Source of the DNA: JBCBSS01 sp039819065
Lineage (GTDB): Bacteria > Bacteroidota > Bacteroidia > Cytophagales > Cyclobacteriaceae
Reading direction: 5' to 3'
Assembly: GCA_039819065.1 (NCBI GenBank)
Contig: JBCBSS010000023.1
Span: 1 to 63,117, forward strand
DNA: 63,117 nucleotides
The notes beneath the pieces are model-generated. The model did no database searches. It was given only the letters and a program-made list of their open reading frames with translations, and had not been told where the DNA came from. Each line of letters starts with the position of its first letter. The stretch's first letter is position 1. This document shows, piece after piece, positions 44,475 to 54,435 of this stretch. A program made the position numbers and the translations under genes.

Positions 44475-47400
44475 TCAATTAATGATCACCTTAAAAACCT
44501 CGGATTGATCCTGATAATCAACCTTGAGAAGGTATATACCCTGCCTTAGCTTTACCGTTTCAAATATCAGATCAAGCTTACCTGCTGCTACATTTGATCT
44601 GGTTTCAGTTAATACAATATTCCCTTGTGCATCAGCCAAAGTTATGTTGACATCTCCCAATTCGGGCAATACCATGGACAGGTTCAGTTGCTCGGTAGAA
44701 GGGTTAGGGAAAGGTTCTCCAATTGATGCAAGACTGGAGAAAGTGATACATTTGAAGTTATCTTCGACATTCTCTTCAGTGATTTCACCGGTGTTAGAAA
44801 CAAGTTCGAGACATACGAAATCAGTTCTTAGGTTATTCTGAATACCAAAATTAAGTGAGAAGTTAAGTACTTCTCCAGCTTGTATGGTCTGAAAGAACCT
44901 CTCTCTTAAACTGATATTACCTCCTAAGTCTATTATGGCATCAAGGCTGTCCACTCTTACCGTACCGTTGTTCGCGACAGTAAGAATGAGTTGAGTTTCT
45001 CCATTCTGCTCAATTTGATTAATCTGACGAAGTTCAACATCAACTATAGGTTCCAAGGCTTCCACCGTCCTTATTAATGTATCAGCACATGCGTTTTCAT
45101 CAATTGCAATCAATTGAACATCATATATACCTACCTCTTGATATGTAAATGTGGGTGATTCTTCTTCACTGGTTGAGTTATCACCATCTCCAAACACCCA
45201 GCTAAAGTTTGTCGCATCTGAAGAGCTGTTTTCAAAAGTCACTTCAAATGGAGGCGCACCAAAGTCGGCTGAAGGGGTAAAGGCAGCCATAGGTATTTCT
45301 TCAATCGTAATGGATTTAGTCGTATCTGCTACACAGCCACTTGCCGTGACGACACTTAGGTTTACGTCGAATTGACCTGCGCTAGCGAATTGAAATAGCG
45401 CTAGTGAATCTTGAGCAGAGCCCTGGCCTGCGAAACTCCATGTACGGTCGGTCACGTTGGCCATCTCGTCCGTAAGGTCGAAAAATCTTATTTCCTCATT
45501 CTGACAAATACCTTCTGATCCAAAATCAACTTCTGGCGGTGGAGCTACTGTTAATGTTCTAGTGACAGTTGAAGTACATAAATTCTGAGATGTTACGGTC
45601 AAGCTCACGTCAAAATCCCCCACTTCAGTAAAAGTGAATTGCACTTGAGGGTTGAAAAACACACTACCATTGATATCCCAAAAAAAGGAGGTTAAGCTAC
45701 CTCCAGAATTCCCATCTGACGCATCAGTAAACCTGGTTATTTCATTAAGGCAGCTCTGATCAAATTCAAAATCTGCAGTAGGTGACTCTAATACGGTAAC
45801 CGTCCTTTCAAGTGAATCAATACATCCGAAGTTGGTGGTTATTCTCAGCTTAACCGTGTAATCACCTGGGGTATCATAAATGTGAGTAGGATTAGCAAGT
45901 GTAGAAATGTTACTTGCAGAACCTGGGTCACCAAAGTCCCATCGCCATAAGAGAATGTTTCCGCCATCAACGATAGTTTGATCAAAAAACTGTGTCGCAG
46001 CGCCATCACAGGCAAGCCCTGCAGCAAACGCTACCTCAGGTAATGCAAAGATGGTAATAGGCTGGGTGATAGTAGTTTCGCAGCCATTTGCTCCGGTTAC
46101 GGTTAGGCTTACATCATAGTCACCTGGTTCCGGGTATTGATATTCAGGATTTTGTAAAGTAGAGTTTACTCCGTTTCCAAAGTCCCAGAAATGACTCACT
46201 ACGGAACCTGTAGATAAATCGGTAAAGGGAATCGCGTTACTTTGACAGTCATTATTGAATGAAAAATCAGCAACGGGGCCGATTTCTACGTTAGCAATTG
46301 TTTGCATTATTTCGGTAGAACAGCCGGGTATTGAGGCAATTAATCTTATGTCCTGCGATCCTCCGGTTGTAAAAGTGAATTCCAAATCTTCATCTAGCGA
46401 CACCGTGTTTCCATTGACCTGCCATTGGTAAGTAATATTCCCACCTTGATTATCTACTGTAGTATTGGTGAATATCTGTGGTGATCCTGTACAGATGAGC
46501 CCGCCAGGTAAATCAAAAGATGGTGCTGGGGGGTCAAAAATGGTTACGCTTTGCGTTATCCTATTTGTACAACCTGCGGTACTTACTACATCTAAAGTAA
46601 CATCAAAAGAGCCTGAAGTAGAAAATGTATGAGTAGGGTTCTCATCCGTACTGATAGCACCATCTCCAAAATCCCAAGAATATGAATTAATATCTCCTGA
46701 CACATTTGCCGATGTGAAGAATATCGAGTTGTTAGCGCATACATTTGAAGACGAGAAGTTTATATCTGGCGCCGTGTTATCAATAACATTTAGAGTAAAA
46801 ACCTCACTCACTTCGTTGCCCATGGCGTCAGTCGCACTTAACACCACATTGTGTGAACCTGAGTTGGCGTAGCTTATGTTTTGAGGTTCAGCATCAATGC
46901 TGAACTCTATGCTCTGCCCACAGTCAGCTCGATATACATTCTCGAATAATGAAGTCGTATTTAATCCAAACAGGTGCCCTTTTCCCTCAAAGTTGACTAA
47001 TTCAACAGAAACCAGTCTAGGGTATCCGGTATTATCCAGTTCCACCGGAGCATTGACCGGATTCAAGTCCTGAAAATCATAGAAGGTGACACTATTGGCC
47101 CCTTGATTTGCAACAGCTAGATAATACAGCCCCCCTTCCTCAATTAAACTGACTTTTGATGCATTGAAAAGGCTTGAAAATGGGTATGTTGCTTCTACAG
47201 TGGGTGGAGAGTTTATGTCCGAACCAAAATTGAGTTGTTGTATTTGGTCAACGACCAAAGAAGATACAAGCGCCACCCAATTACCGCCACTATTTACAAG
47301 ATCGAAGGAGGTCGTAAAGCTTCCACCAGTCACGGGGCTCTTCGTAATGAAACCAGTAGGGTCGTTGAGAAAGGAGTTCCTGTAATTGACTACAACGAAT

Positions 47401-48011
47401 TCCTCTGCTGCATTAAGTAAAACAAGTATTAAATCATCGTTCTGTTTAACGACTTTTAGGTCTCTGTAACCTCTTGTTTCTCCGAAAGTGCCAATATTAG
47501 TAGCCGATGGAAGGTTTGTGATACTATTTCCAAAATCTAATCTGACGATACCAATATTGTTATTGGCATATCCAACGAAGCCAAACCAATTTCCATTTAC
47601 TTCTACGACATCGATTCCCTCGGGAGTGTCTATACCACTGGACGAGAAATCCCCTAAATCAACAACTGCAGGGGTATTATTTAGGCTATTCCCAAAATCA
47701 AGGCGAAGTATGCGATCGGTAAGAAAGCTGGTAACAAATCCATACCAATTATTATTTGCCTCCAACAGTTTTAACGAACTACCGAAACTCAATCCCGATA
47801 AAACCTCAGCCGAATTTATAGTTGGAGAGGAATCAAAATCGTTAATGCAAAAATCCCATTCATAGGTAGTCGCATTAATGGACGAGTTAGTGATTCCCAA
47901 GCCAGAATTTCTACATATAGGGTTTTCTATATTAATATTTATGGTTGGCTGTGCCTGTATTAATACAGTAGGCAGTGCAAAAAACAGCAAAGTCGTTATG
48001 ATTCGAATCAA
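44475..48011 (-). CDS. Large secreted PKD-repeat protein with T9SS type A sorting domain
   Basis: A 1178-residue extracellular protein. Signal peptide (about 1-20, TVLIQAQ), then about 300 residues of recurrent propeller-like repeats (VNGNWFGFVGYANNN, SGGNWVALVS, LDFGNS), an Ig-like segment, seven PKD domains (marks WDFGDG, WDFGNG, WDFGDP, WVFGDGD), a CARDB-like domain and the C-terminal T9SS sorting domain (PFPNPSTEQLNLSMVLP, then GIYLLKVDYQ and VIIN). It is therefore predicted to be moved across the outer membrane by T9SS and anchored to the surface. It lies 3 bp after the sulfotransferase, so it is within the polysaccharide run. Confidence 0.9.
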   Translation of the reverse strand: MIRIITTLLFFALPTVLIQAQPTININIENPICRNSGLGITNSSINATTYEWDFCINDFDSSPTINSAEVLSGLSFGSSLKLLEANNNWYGFVTSFLTDRILRLDFGNSLNNTPAVVDLGDFSSSGIDTPEGIDVVEVNGNWFGFVGYANNNIGIVRLDFGNSITNLPSATNIGTFGETRGYRDLKVVKQNDDLILVLLNAAEEFVVVNYRNSFLNDPTGFITKSPVTGGSFTTSFDLVNSGGNWVALVSSLVVDQIQQLNFGSDINSPPTVEATYPFSSLFNASKVSLIEEGGLYYLAVANQGANSVTFYDFQDLNPVNAPVELDNTGYPRLVSVELVNFEGKGHLFGLNTTSLFENVYRADCGQSIEFSIDAEPQNISYANSGSHNVVLSATDAMGNEVSEVFTLNVIDNTAPDINFSSSNVCANNSIFFTSANVSGDINSYSWDFGDGAISTDENPTHTFSTSGSFDVTLDVVSTAGCTNRITQSVTIFDPPAPSFDLPGGLICTGSPQIFTNTTVDNQGGNITYQWQVNGNTVSLDEDLEFTFTTGGSQDIRLIASIPGCSTEIMQTIANVEIGPVADFSFNNDCQSNAIPFTDLSTGSVVSHFWDFGNGVNSTLQNPEYQYPEPGDYDVSLTVTGANGCETTITQPITIFALPEVAFAAGLACDGAATQFFDQTIVDGGNILLWRWDFGDPGSASNISTLANPTHIYDTPGDYTVKLRITTNFGCIDSLERTVTVLESPTADFEFDQSCLNEITRFTDASDGNSGGSLTSFFWDINGSVFFNPQVQFTFTEVGDFDVSLTVTSQNLCTSTVTRTLTVAPPPEVDFGSEGICQNEEIRFFDLTDEMANVTDRTWSFAGQGSAQDSLALFQFASAGQFDVNLSVVTASGCVADTTKSITIEEIPMAAFTPSADFGAPPFEVTFENSSSDATNFSWVFGDGDNSTSEEESPTFTYQEVGIYDVQLIAIDENACADTLIRTVEALEPIVDVELRQINQIEQNGETQLILTVANNGTVRVDSLDAIIDLGGNISLRERFFQTIQAGEVLNFSLNFGIQNNLRTDFVCLELVSNTGEITEENVEDNFKCITFSSLASIGEPFPNPSTEQLNLSMVLPELGDVNITLADAQGNIVLTETRSNVAAGKLDLIFETVKLRQGIYLLKVDYQDQSEVFKVIIN

Positions 48012-48014
48012 AGC

Positions 48015-48884
48015 TTAAACCCAATTAAGTTCTCTGCCCAATATCTGTTCAAGTTCTAAAACATGGGGCCTATAAAAATCACTTAGCACTTGTTTATCCT
48101 TTAAGTCTAGCCTTTGGTAATCGTTCGAATTAAAAGTCTTAAGTTCGCCCAAGTCATGTTTAGGCAAATTGAGAAACTCGAAAATCCGATTGAGCACCTG
48201 CTCGGTCGAGCCAAAAAACTCCTCGCTAGTAAGAATGAACAACCTGTTTTTAAAGTTGTTCATCCAATATTTGATCCAGATATTATATAGGCCGGGTGCG
48301 AGATAAGCACAATTCTTACCTATCAATTCAGAATGGTCTTTCTCGATTTGAAACTCGGAAATGTTATCATTAAGCCATTCAAGTTCTTTATTTATCCGAT
48401 CTCTAAAACCTTTGTATGATTTGTGAAAACCTAATTTCACTCCGTAATTGAAATCAGAATATGCACGGTCAACAGGGTTTCTAAGAACTATTATGATTTT
48501 TGAATTTGGTAGTTTTTCTGATATTCGATTGGCGGCGTTTTTTGAATACAGGTATGTGGGTGTTGCTTCTCCTACAATGTTATCTGAGGGAATGGTGAAC
48601 TTCAAGGGAAAATTACCCAAATACCATCCCATTCCTTTATTATAATTACGATCAAAAAAATGGATCTCTTTCTGTAGAATTGGGCTGATTCGTGGGTGCT
48701 GGCAGAGGTAGTTGTACAGAGATGTAGTACCTCCTTTTTGAATACCGGCAACAATAAAACTTGGCTTAGCACGAAAGTTTGCGGTCAACGAGTTAGCGTT
48801 GATTATTAATTTCTTTATGTTATGTTTTAGGCCATTGGGTATTTTACCTTTTACTTTTTGTGCTATGGCATTCGTGGTAATCAT
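48015..48884 (-). CDS. PAPS-dependent sulfotransferase
   Basis: A 289-residue sulfotransferase of the heparan-sulfate/NodH type. The 5'-phosphosulfate loop is AGIQKGGTTSLYNYLC and the 3'-phosphate site is IIIVLRNPVDRAYSDFNYG. It would sulfate a sugar hydroxyl using PAPS, so the polysaccharide may be sulfated. Its ATG overlaps the 2OG-oxygenase stop by one base, and the T9SS protein begins 3 bp after its stop. Confidence 0.88.
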   Translation of the reverse strand: MITTNAIAQKVKGKIPNGLKHNIKKLIINANSLTANFRAKPSFIVAGIQKGGTTSLYNYLCQHPRISPILQKEIHFFDRNYNKGMGWYLGNFPLKFTIPSDNIVGEATPTYLYSKNAANRISEKLPNSKIIIVLRNPVDRAYSDFNYGVKLGFHKSYKGFRDRINKELEWLNDNISEFQIEKDHSELIGKNCAYLAPGLYNIWIKYWMNNFKNRLFILTSEEFFGSTEQVLNRIFEFLNLPKHDLGELKTFNSNDYQRLDLKDKQVLSDFYRPHVLELEQILGRELNWV

Positions 48885-49654
48885 TACTTTCCTAATAACC
48901 TCTCAATAGAAGCTTTAACTCCTGACTTGATATTCTTTATAGTTCCGGACATACCCTGAGTATTAGCATAAATAGTATTATGACTATCAGCGATCTCGTT
49001 CTTGGGCCTGGTTTCGGTATAATAATAGACAGAAATTGATTTACGCGTTACACCCTTCGGCGTATTCAGTTTTTTTGGATGTCCGTGATATGAAATCTCG
49101 TTGGTTTCAAAAATTACTGCTCTATTGAATTTAGGAGATACGTTTTCAATTTGTTTTTTCTCAGACATATCCCAGAGTTCCAAATAGCCATTGTAACTCT
49201 CCTTCCAGTCTTTGTTCATGTAGATTAACAAGTTCATTCTTCTATGATAGTTAGTCTCAGGATGAATGTTAAAATCAACATGAACATCTAAAAATGCTCC
49301 ATTGATGCTTTGATGCAAGCCCGCTCCAAATAAATTTTCATCTGCCAAAATGCCATCAATACTGGTAATCCCACTGAGTATATCTCTAAAGGATTGCCCA
49401 TTGAGCTCATCAAAGATTTCCGCTAGTACCGGAGCATCCTCAAAGTTGGTTTTGACAAATTTATTCTTCTGGTTAATATAGGTTGTATTTTCCCAGGCAG
49501 CATCCTCAACCTTTGGGTAAGCATCATGTAGTGCTTCAGCCTTTTCTTCAAGTAAGAAATCATCAATAACCAGATATCGAAAAGGTTTTTGATTGTTCCA
49601 TTTTTGGTTGAGTTCTTCTTTTTGATCTTGAAGTTTTTTGTAGTTTATAAGCAT
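48884..49654 (-). CDS. 2-oxoglutarate/Fe(II)-dependent oxygenase
   Basis: A 256-residue prolyl-4-hydroxylase-type dioxygenase. Iron ligands are in VHVDFNIH (HxD) and SYHGHP, and RKSISVYYY holds the 2OG-binding Arg. The MNLLIYMNKDWKESYNGYLELW segment is typical of this class. I start at the ATG at 49654, after the previous stop at 49669; the TTG at 49690 would overlap. It probably hydroxylates a sugar, lipid or protein substrate made here. Such enzymes occur in LPS and capsule clusters. Confidence 0.8.
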   Translation of the reverse strand: MLINYKKLQDQKEELNQKWNNQKPFRYLVIDDFLLEEKAEALHDAYPKVEDAAWENTTYINQKNKFVKTNFEDAPVLAEIFDELNGQSFRDILSGITSIDGILADENLFGAGLHQSINGAFLDVHVDFNIHPETNYHRRMNLLIYMNKDWKESYNGYLELWDMSEKKQIENVSPKFNRAVIFETNEISYHGHPKKLNTPKGVTRKSISVYYYTETRPKNEIADSHNTIYANTQGMSGTIKNIKSGVKASIERLLGK

Positions 49655-49668
49655 CGCAAAGTATTTCT

Positions 49669-50889
49669 TTATTGAACCAACAAGTTGCAATATATTTCAT
49701 TATATTTTTCAATGCCGGATGATAATGAATAATATTCTTGAGCTGTTTGACGCAATCTCCCTGCCTCTGACTCATTAAAACCTAGAATTTCTTGAGCACC
49801 GATCTCATATTGTTCATTGGAAAAATTGTGGATGACTATGCCGGTACCACTTTCTAGAACAATCGTGTCGATATCACCTATATTACTGTTACAGATTACG
49901 GGCAGACCGCAACCTAGTAATTCTCCATGTTTGGTAGGCGATGAAGCCGATTTCGAAAAAGTAGGCCGAATAAAAAATATAGATGCGTCTGACGCGGACA
50001 AATACTTCGGTACTTCCTCTCTTGAAGCCGATCTAACAATAATGTCTTCTTCACTTATATCTTCCATATGTGAAGCAATTTGATGGATCTTGTCCGAACT
50101 GTCTTTAGTAAGAATTAGAAATTTTGATTTTTGGTTTGATTGTTTCAGAACACGATAAAAATCCATCATTTCCTCAATCATATACCAAGTACCCAACGAG
50201 CCAAGGTACACCAACACAAATTCATCTGTTAAGCGGAGTTTCGTTCTATATTCCTCTCTCTGCTCACCGGTAGATCTGTTGAACAAATCCAGATCAGTGC
50301 AGCAAGGAATAACCTCTATATATCCAGAAGTTACAAAATTATCTTCAATGTAGGTTTTAGCCCGTTGAGTTAATGTCACAATGTTATCTGCTCTCCGTAG
50401 GCATTTCTTTTCAATTCTTTTAAAGAACTTATACAAGCTACGATGAAGCGGGTTTGCCAAACTCCATAACTTCCCTTCGATTCTCTCATCTGCCCAAAAC
50501 CCGCGCATATCAAATACATATTTCTTTTTGGGCAACATTTTTAGCCACGGGTAGGCCATAAGAGAAGTGAGGTAATGCCCTCTGCAGTGTACAAGACTGA
50601 CCCTTTTAAACAGAAGGTAAAATAGTGTTATGAATAAGCCTCTAATGAAGTCGTAAAATGTACCCGGTAATGATTTGTTGTATTTAAGTGCGAGCCACTT
50701 TATGTTATTATTAGATAGGACTTGCCTAATGTCATCGGATTTGTCTTTAAAAGCCTTTTCTTTCTCAAATGAAAGTATGTCTAACTGAAAGCCTTTTTCA
50801 CTTAAGCCCAACAGATAAGGAATCACCTGAGATTGTCCCAAAGGATCGGTGAGCCCATCATATGTAATATAGAGTACCCTTGCCTTCAA
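49669..50889 (-). CDS. Glycosyltransferase family 4
   Basis: A 406-residue GT-B glycosyltransferase. N-terminal Rossmann strand (VLYITYDGLTDPLGQSQVIPYL), GlyGly-like acceptor segment, CRGHYLTSL; C-terminal donor half with LVYLGSLGTWY and FSKSASSPTKHGELLGCGLPVICN, which includes the Glu of the nucleotide-sugar site. The gene overlaps asnB by 4 bp (ATGA), so it is translationally coupled. Donor and acceptor are unknown. Confidence 0.88.
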   Translation of the reverse strand: MKARVLYITYDGLTDPLGQSQVIPYLLGLSEKGFQLDILSFEKEKAFKDKSDDIRQVLSNNNIKWLALKYNKSLPGTFYDFIRGLFITLFYLLFKRVSLVHCRGHYLTSLMAYPWLKMLPKKKYVFDMRGFWADERIEGKLWSLANPLHRSLYKFFKRIEKKCLRRADNIVTLTQRAKTYIEDNFVTSGYIEVIPCCTDLDLFNRSTGEQREEYRTKLRLTDEFVLVYLGSLGTWYMIEEMMDFYRVLKQSNQKSKFLILTKDSSDKIHQIASHMEDISEEDIIVRSASREEVPKYLSASDASIFFIRPTFSKSASSPTKHGELLGCGLPVICNSNIGDIDTIVLESGTGIVIHNFSNEQYEIGAQEILGFNESEAGRLRQTAQEYYSLSSGIEKYNEIYCNLLVQ

Positions 50890-52751
50890 TATTCTTTAAG
50901 CCATTTATGCAAAATAATAAGCGCCCAGAGTCTGTTATACAGGTAATCTTCGCCGTTGAGATACCTCTTTTTCAATGCATCAACAACCTGATATTGCACT
51001 ATACCTGCCTGCTCAATACTCGCTTTACTCAGATGATTATCTAATAAGTATTTTAGGTCAGTTTTAAGCCATTTTACCATGGGTACTGCAAAGCCCCATT
51101 TTGGTCTATCAAAAAGCGCTTTCGGAACGTAATCAAATAACACCTGCTTCAATAGGTACTTAGATTCCTTATTTCTCTTTTTAAACTTGTGATGAAGTCC
51201 CAGACTAAATTCAACAATGTTATGATCTAGTAGGGGGACTCTTACTTCTAATGAGTGATTCATGGAGGCCATGTCCACCTTTACTAATAAGTCATCTTTC
51301 AAGTAATTGTTGATATCAAAGAAGGCTTGTGCTTCCTCTGGACCGAGTTTAACATTTGATTGGTAGTTTTCGTGTAAAGCTGCCGATTTGAAGGTTTCAG
51401 GTAGAATGAGTTTTTCTAGCTCATGGTTAGAGAAGAAATATTGCTCTTGAGAAAAAATATGACTTTTCATATTGCCCTGAGGATAACCCATTACCAAAGC
51501 ACCCCTTTTCAAACGATTATTACCTGTATTTTTCAATAACCAACCCAAAGGGTATCTAAATGTCCTGATCATAGGATTGGACAATCTAGAAGCCCAATTA
51601 TACATCCCATAACCTAGAAACTGTTCATCTCCTCCATCGCCAGAGAGTGCGACAGTGACGTGTTTCCTGGCCATTTTACTTACTAGCAGCGTCGGTATAG
51701 ATGATGAATCTGCGAACGGCTGATCGTATATGCGTAGTAATCCTTCTATTTCGGCCAGCGCATCTTGCTCCGACAATATCAATTCATGATGGTCAGTTCC
51801 CAAATGCTTAGCAACGGAACTGGCATAATCGGCTTCATTGAATTTTCGATCTTCAAAACCAATAGAAAATGTTTGTACCGGCTTATCCGAGATACTCTGT
51901 GCTATCGCGGTCACTGTACTGGAGTCAATCCCACCGCTTAGAAAAGTGCCCAATGGCACATCTGCCAACAGCCTACCAGTAACTGACTGAATTAACAACT
52001 CCCTCAACCTCTCCTTGGCTTGTGATTCGTTGTTAAATGTTTCATTTCCAATAAAGCCTGAAGCATCCCAATACATGTGTGTGTCGAAATCAACTTTACC
52101 AGCATTTTTTAAATCTAACTCCATCCAACTTGCTGAAGGAAGCTTTTCGACACTGGCATATATTGTTTGTTCTTGGGGGATGAAACCCAAATGAAGGAAA
52201 TTACTCAAAGCTTGGCAGTTGAGCCGTGAGTCTGTCTTGTCTAATATATTTTTGAATGCTTTTATCTCTGAAGCAAAGGCAAAAGTTGTACCATCGGAAA
52301 AAAGATATAAAGGCTTGATACCTAACCTATCTCTAAACAGAAATAGCTTTTCCTCCTTCAAGTCCAGTATAGCGTAAGCGAACATTCCGTTGAGATGCTC
52401 AACACTTGCCGGCCCCCAAAGCGCAAAAGCCTCTAGGATAACCTCAGTATCACCATTGGTTTTAAAATCAATGTTCCTTTTGTTTTTAATTGTGGCTCTG
52501 ACATCTTGATAGTTATATACTTCCCCATTGTACACCATAACGTATCGACCACAACTAGAATAAAATGGCTGATTGGCCGCATCAGTTAGATCAAGTATGC
52601 TTAACCTTCTATGCCCTAGTGCAATTTTTTTGTCAGCGTTAACATAATACCCCTCTGCGTCAGGGCCACGATGGGCTAACGCATTGGTCATGTCTTTTAA
52701 ACATTCCTCAACCTGAAAGCTATTACTATATATTCCTGCAATTCCGCACAA
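50886..52751 (-). CDS. asnB: AsnB-type glutamine-dependent amidotransferase (asparagine synthase family)
   Basis: A 621-residue protein with an N-terminal class II glutaminase domain (nucleophile Cys2 in MCGIAGIYS; RLSILD, NGEVYN) and a C-terminal ATP-binding synthetase domain (GTFLSGGIDSS, SGDGGDEQFLGYG). By homology it adds an amide from glutamine. In polysaccharide loci such paralogues amidate uronic acids (WbpS-type) rather than aspartate. Its place beside the Wbp genes makes this the likelier role here; it is not proven. Confidence 0.85.
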   Translation of the reverse strand: MCGIAGIYSNSFQVEECLKDMTNALAHRGPDAEGYYVNADKKIALGHRRLSILDLTDAANQPFYSSCGRYVMVYNGEVYNYQDVRATIKNKRNIDFKTNGDTEVILEAFALWGPASVEHLNGMFAYAILDLKEEKLFLFRDRLGIKPLYLFSDGTTFAFASEIKAFKNILDKTDSRLNCQALSNFLHLGFIPQEQTIYASVEKLPSASWMELDLKNAGKVDFDTHMYWDASGFIGNETFNNESQAKERLRELLIQSVTGRLLADVPLGTFLSGGIDSSTVTAIAQSISDKPVQTFSIGFEDRKFNEADYASSVAKHLGTDHHELILSEQDALAEIEGLLRIYDQPFADSSSIPTLLVSKMARKHVTVALSGDGGDEQFLGYGMYNWASRLSNPMIRTFRYPLGWLLKNTGNNRLKRGALVMGYPQGNMKSHIFSQEQYFFSNHELEKLILPETFKSAALHENYQSNVKLGPEEAQAFFDINNYLKDDLLVKVDMASMNHSLEVRVPLLDHNIVEFSLGLHHKFKKRNKESKYLLKQVLFDYVPKALFDRPKWGFAVPMVKWLKTDLKYLLDNHLSKASIEQAGIVQYQVVDALKKRYLNGEDYLYNRLWALIILHKWLKEY

Positions 52752-52892
52752 ATCAAGTTACTTTTTAGTTTGAAATACGCATTTCAATGTTTTCTCGCTT
52801 AAAAAATTATGGTAGCCATATCTGATCATAGCTTCTAAATTTACTGGTATCGTTAAAAATGCAGATTAGATAGAGCGATGCTTCAATTCATA

Positions 52893-53855
52893 TTATGAAA
52901 AGGGGTGTTTCGATAAAGGTGTTTTGGCTAATGGGTGGTAGTCATTAGTAAGGGGCTCACATTTAGCATGTCTGACATCATGCACTATCTGAATAGAGTT
53001 GGCTGCCTCATCGAGTTGAAAGCCATTCCCCTTTAGAATCTCTTCATAACTCTTGGTATGCAATTCAGTAAAGCCATCACTAAACTCAAATTCTTTGCCT
53101 CCGATAGTAAGTGATCTGTAGGTGCGCTTACCTTCTTCTTTGATTGGTTCTGGTATTATATCATAATTGATACTAAGAAACCAACGAACATTTGCGCGCT
53201 TCAATGTTAGAACACCACTAGCCCTATCGTGTGTATGCAAATGGACCACATTGCGAATAACATCGCCAAAAATCCAAGTGAGCATATCAAAAAAATGAAC
53301 GCCAATATTGGTTGCGATACCACCTGATTTGGATGTTTCTCCTTTCCAGCTTGTATAGTACCAATGCCCTCTAGAAGTAAGATAAGTTAAATCAATATCA
53401 TAAACTTTATCATCAGCAGCCGACTCTACTTCTTTCTTGAGTGCTTGAACATTGTCATGCAATCTCAATTGCAAAATCGAATATATCTTCTTTTTCGTCT
53501 CCTCCTGTATTTTCAGTAGCGCATCAACATTCCAAGGGTTAAGTACCACTGGTTTTTCACAGATCACATGCGCCTCATTGCGCAATCCAAACCGAATATG
53601 AGAATCGTGGAGGTAATTAGGGGAACAAACGCTGACGTAGTCTACAGGCTTTGAATTTCTTCTTAATTTATCCAGATGACGGTCGAAGCGCTCAAACTCT
53701 GTAAAAAAATCCGTATCAGGGAAAAATGAATCAATCACTCCGACAGAATCAAATCGGTCCATGGCAGCTACTAATCTGTTACCAGTGTCCCTAATCGCTC
53801 TCATATGTCTTGGAGCTACATATCCGGCTGCCCCAATTAATGCGAAGTCCTTCAT
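52893..53855 (-). CDS. wbpB: WbpB/WlbA-type UDP-N-acetyl-glucosaminuronate 3-dehydrogenase
   Basis: A 320-residue Gfo/Idh/MocA-family oxidoreductase. Rossmann start FALIGAAGYVAPRHMRAIRDTGN, then FFTEFERFDRHLDKLRR, CSPNYLHDSHIRFGL and the catalytic EKPVV. These match WbpB/WlbA, which oxidises UDP-GlcNAcA at C3 with NAD+. It overlaps the acetyltransferase by 4 bp, so they are coupled. It is the last gene of the wbp sub-run and is followed by a 141-bp gap before asnB. Confidence 0.88.
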   Translation of the reverse strand: MKDFALIGAAGYVAPRHMRAIRDTGNRLVAAMDRFDSVGVIDSFFPDTDFFTEFERFDRHLDKLRRNSKPVDYVSVCSPNYLHDSHIRFGLRNEAHVICEKPVVLNPWNVDALLKIQEETKKKIYSILQLRLHDNVQALKKEVESAADDKVYDIDLTYLTSRGHWYYTSWKGETSKSGGIATNIGVHFFDMLTWIFGDVIRNVVHLHTHDRASGVLTLKRANVRWFLSINYDIIPEPIKEEGKRTYRSLTIGGKEFEFSDGFTELHTKSYEEILKGNGFQLDEAANSIQIVHDVRHAKCEPLTNDYHPLAKTPLSKHPFS

Positions 53856-54433
53856 ACTTTTTTCCTGACCTTTCCGTCTATAAGTTCGTAATATTCACCG
53901 CTTTCTGGGCAAGTTGCCATTCCTGAATCGTCAAAGTCTAGACGATGACCATACTCACTCATCCAGCCCATTTGCTTTGCAGGGTTACCAACAAATAAAG
54001 CATAGGGAGGGACTTCTTTGGTAATGACTGCTCCTGCTCCTATAAATGCATATTCTCCAATATTGTGGCCACAGACAATGGTGGCGTTGGCTCCAATACT
54101 GGCTCCTTTACGCACGATAGTTTGGGTGTATTGCCCTCTTCTGTTTACCGCACTTCTTGGATTTATTACATTTGTAAAGACCATAGACGGTCCTAAAAAT
54201 ACATCATCCTCACATATGACTCCTGTATAAATAGATACGTTATTCTGAACCTTGACATTATTACCTAGAATAACCTTCGGTGAAATGACCACATTCTGAC
54301 CGATGTTGCACTTTTCACCAAGTACACAATCGGTCATAATATGTGAAAAATGCCAGATTTTAGTACCTGAACCCACTTTACAGCCTTCATCGATTACGGC
54401 CGTTTCATGAGCAAAAAAATCAGAATTGTTCAT
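53852..54433 (-). CDS. wbpD: WbpD/WlbB-type UDP-amino-sugar N-acetyltransferase
   Basis: A 193-residue left-handed beta-helix acetyltransferase with clear hexapeptide repeats (CKVGSG, CVLGEKCNIGQNVVI, VILGNNVKVQNNVSIY). The INPRSAVNRRGQYTQTIVRKGASIG loop and GNPAKQMGWMSEYG C-terminus are those of WbpD/WlbB, which acetylates the 3-amino group of UDP-GlcNAc3NA with acetyl-CoA. It is next to the aminotransferase and dehydrogenase that make its substrate. Confidence 0.9.
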   Translation of the reverse strand: MNNSDFFAHETAVIDEGCKVGSGTKIWHFSHIMTDCVLGEKCNIGQNVVISPKVILGNNVKVQNNVSIYTGVICEDDVFLGPSMVFTNVINPRSAVNRRGQYTQTIVRKGASIGANATIVCGHNIGEYAFIGAGAVITKEVPPYALFVGNPAKQMGWMSEYGHRLDFDDSGMATCPESGEYYELIDGKVRKKV

Positions 54434-54435
54434 GG

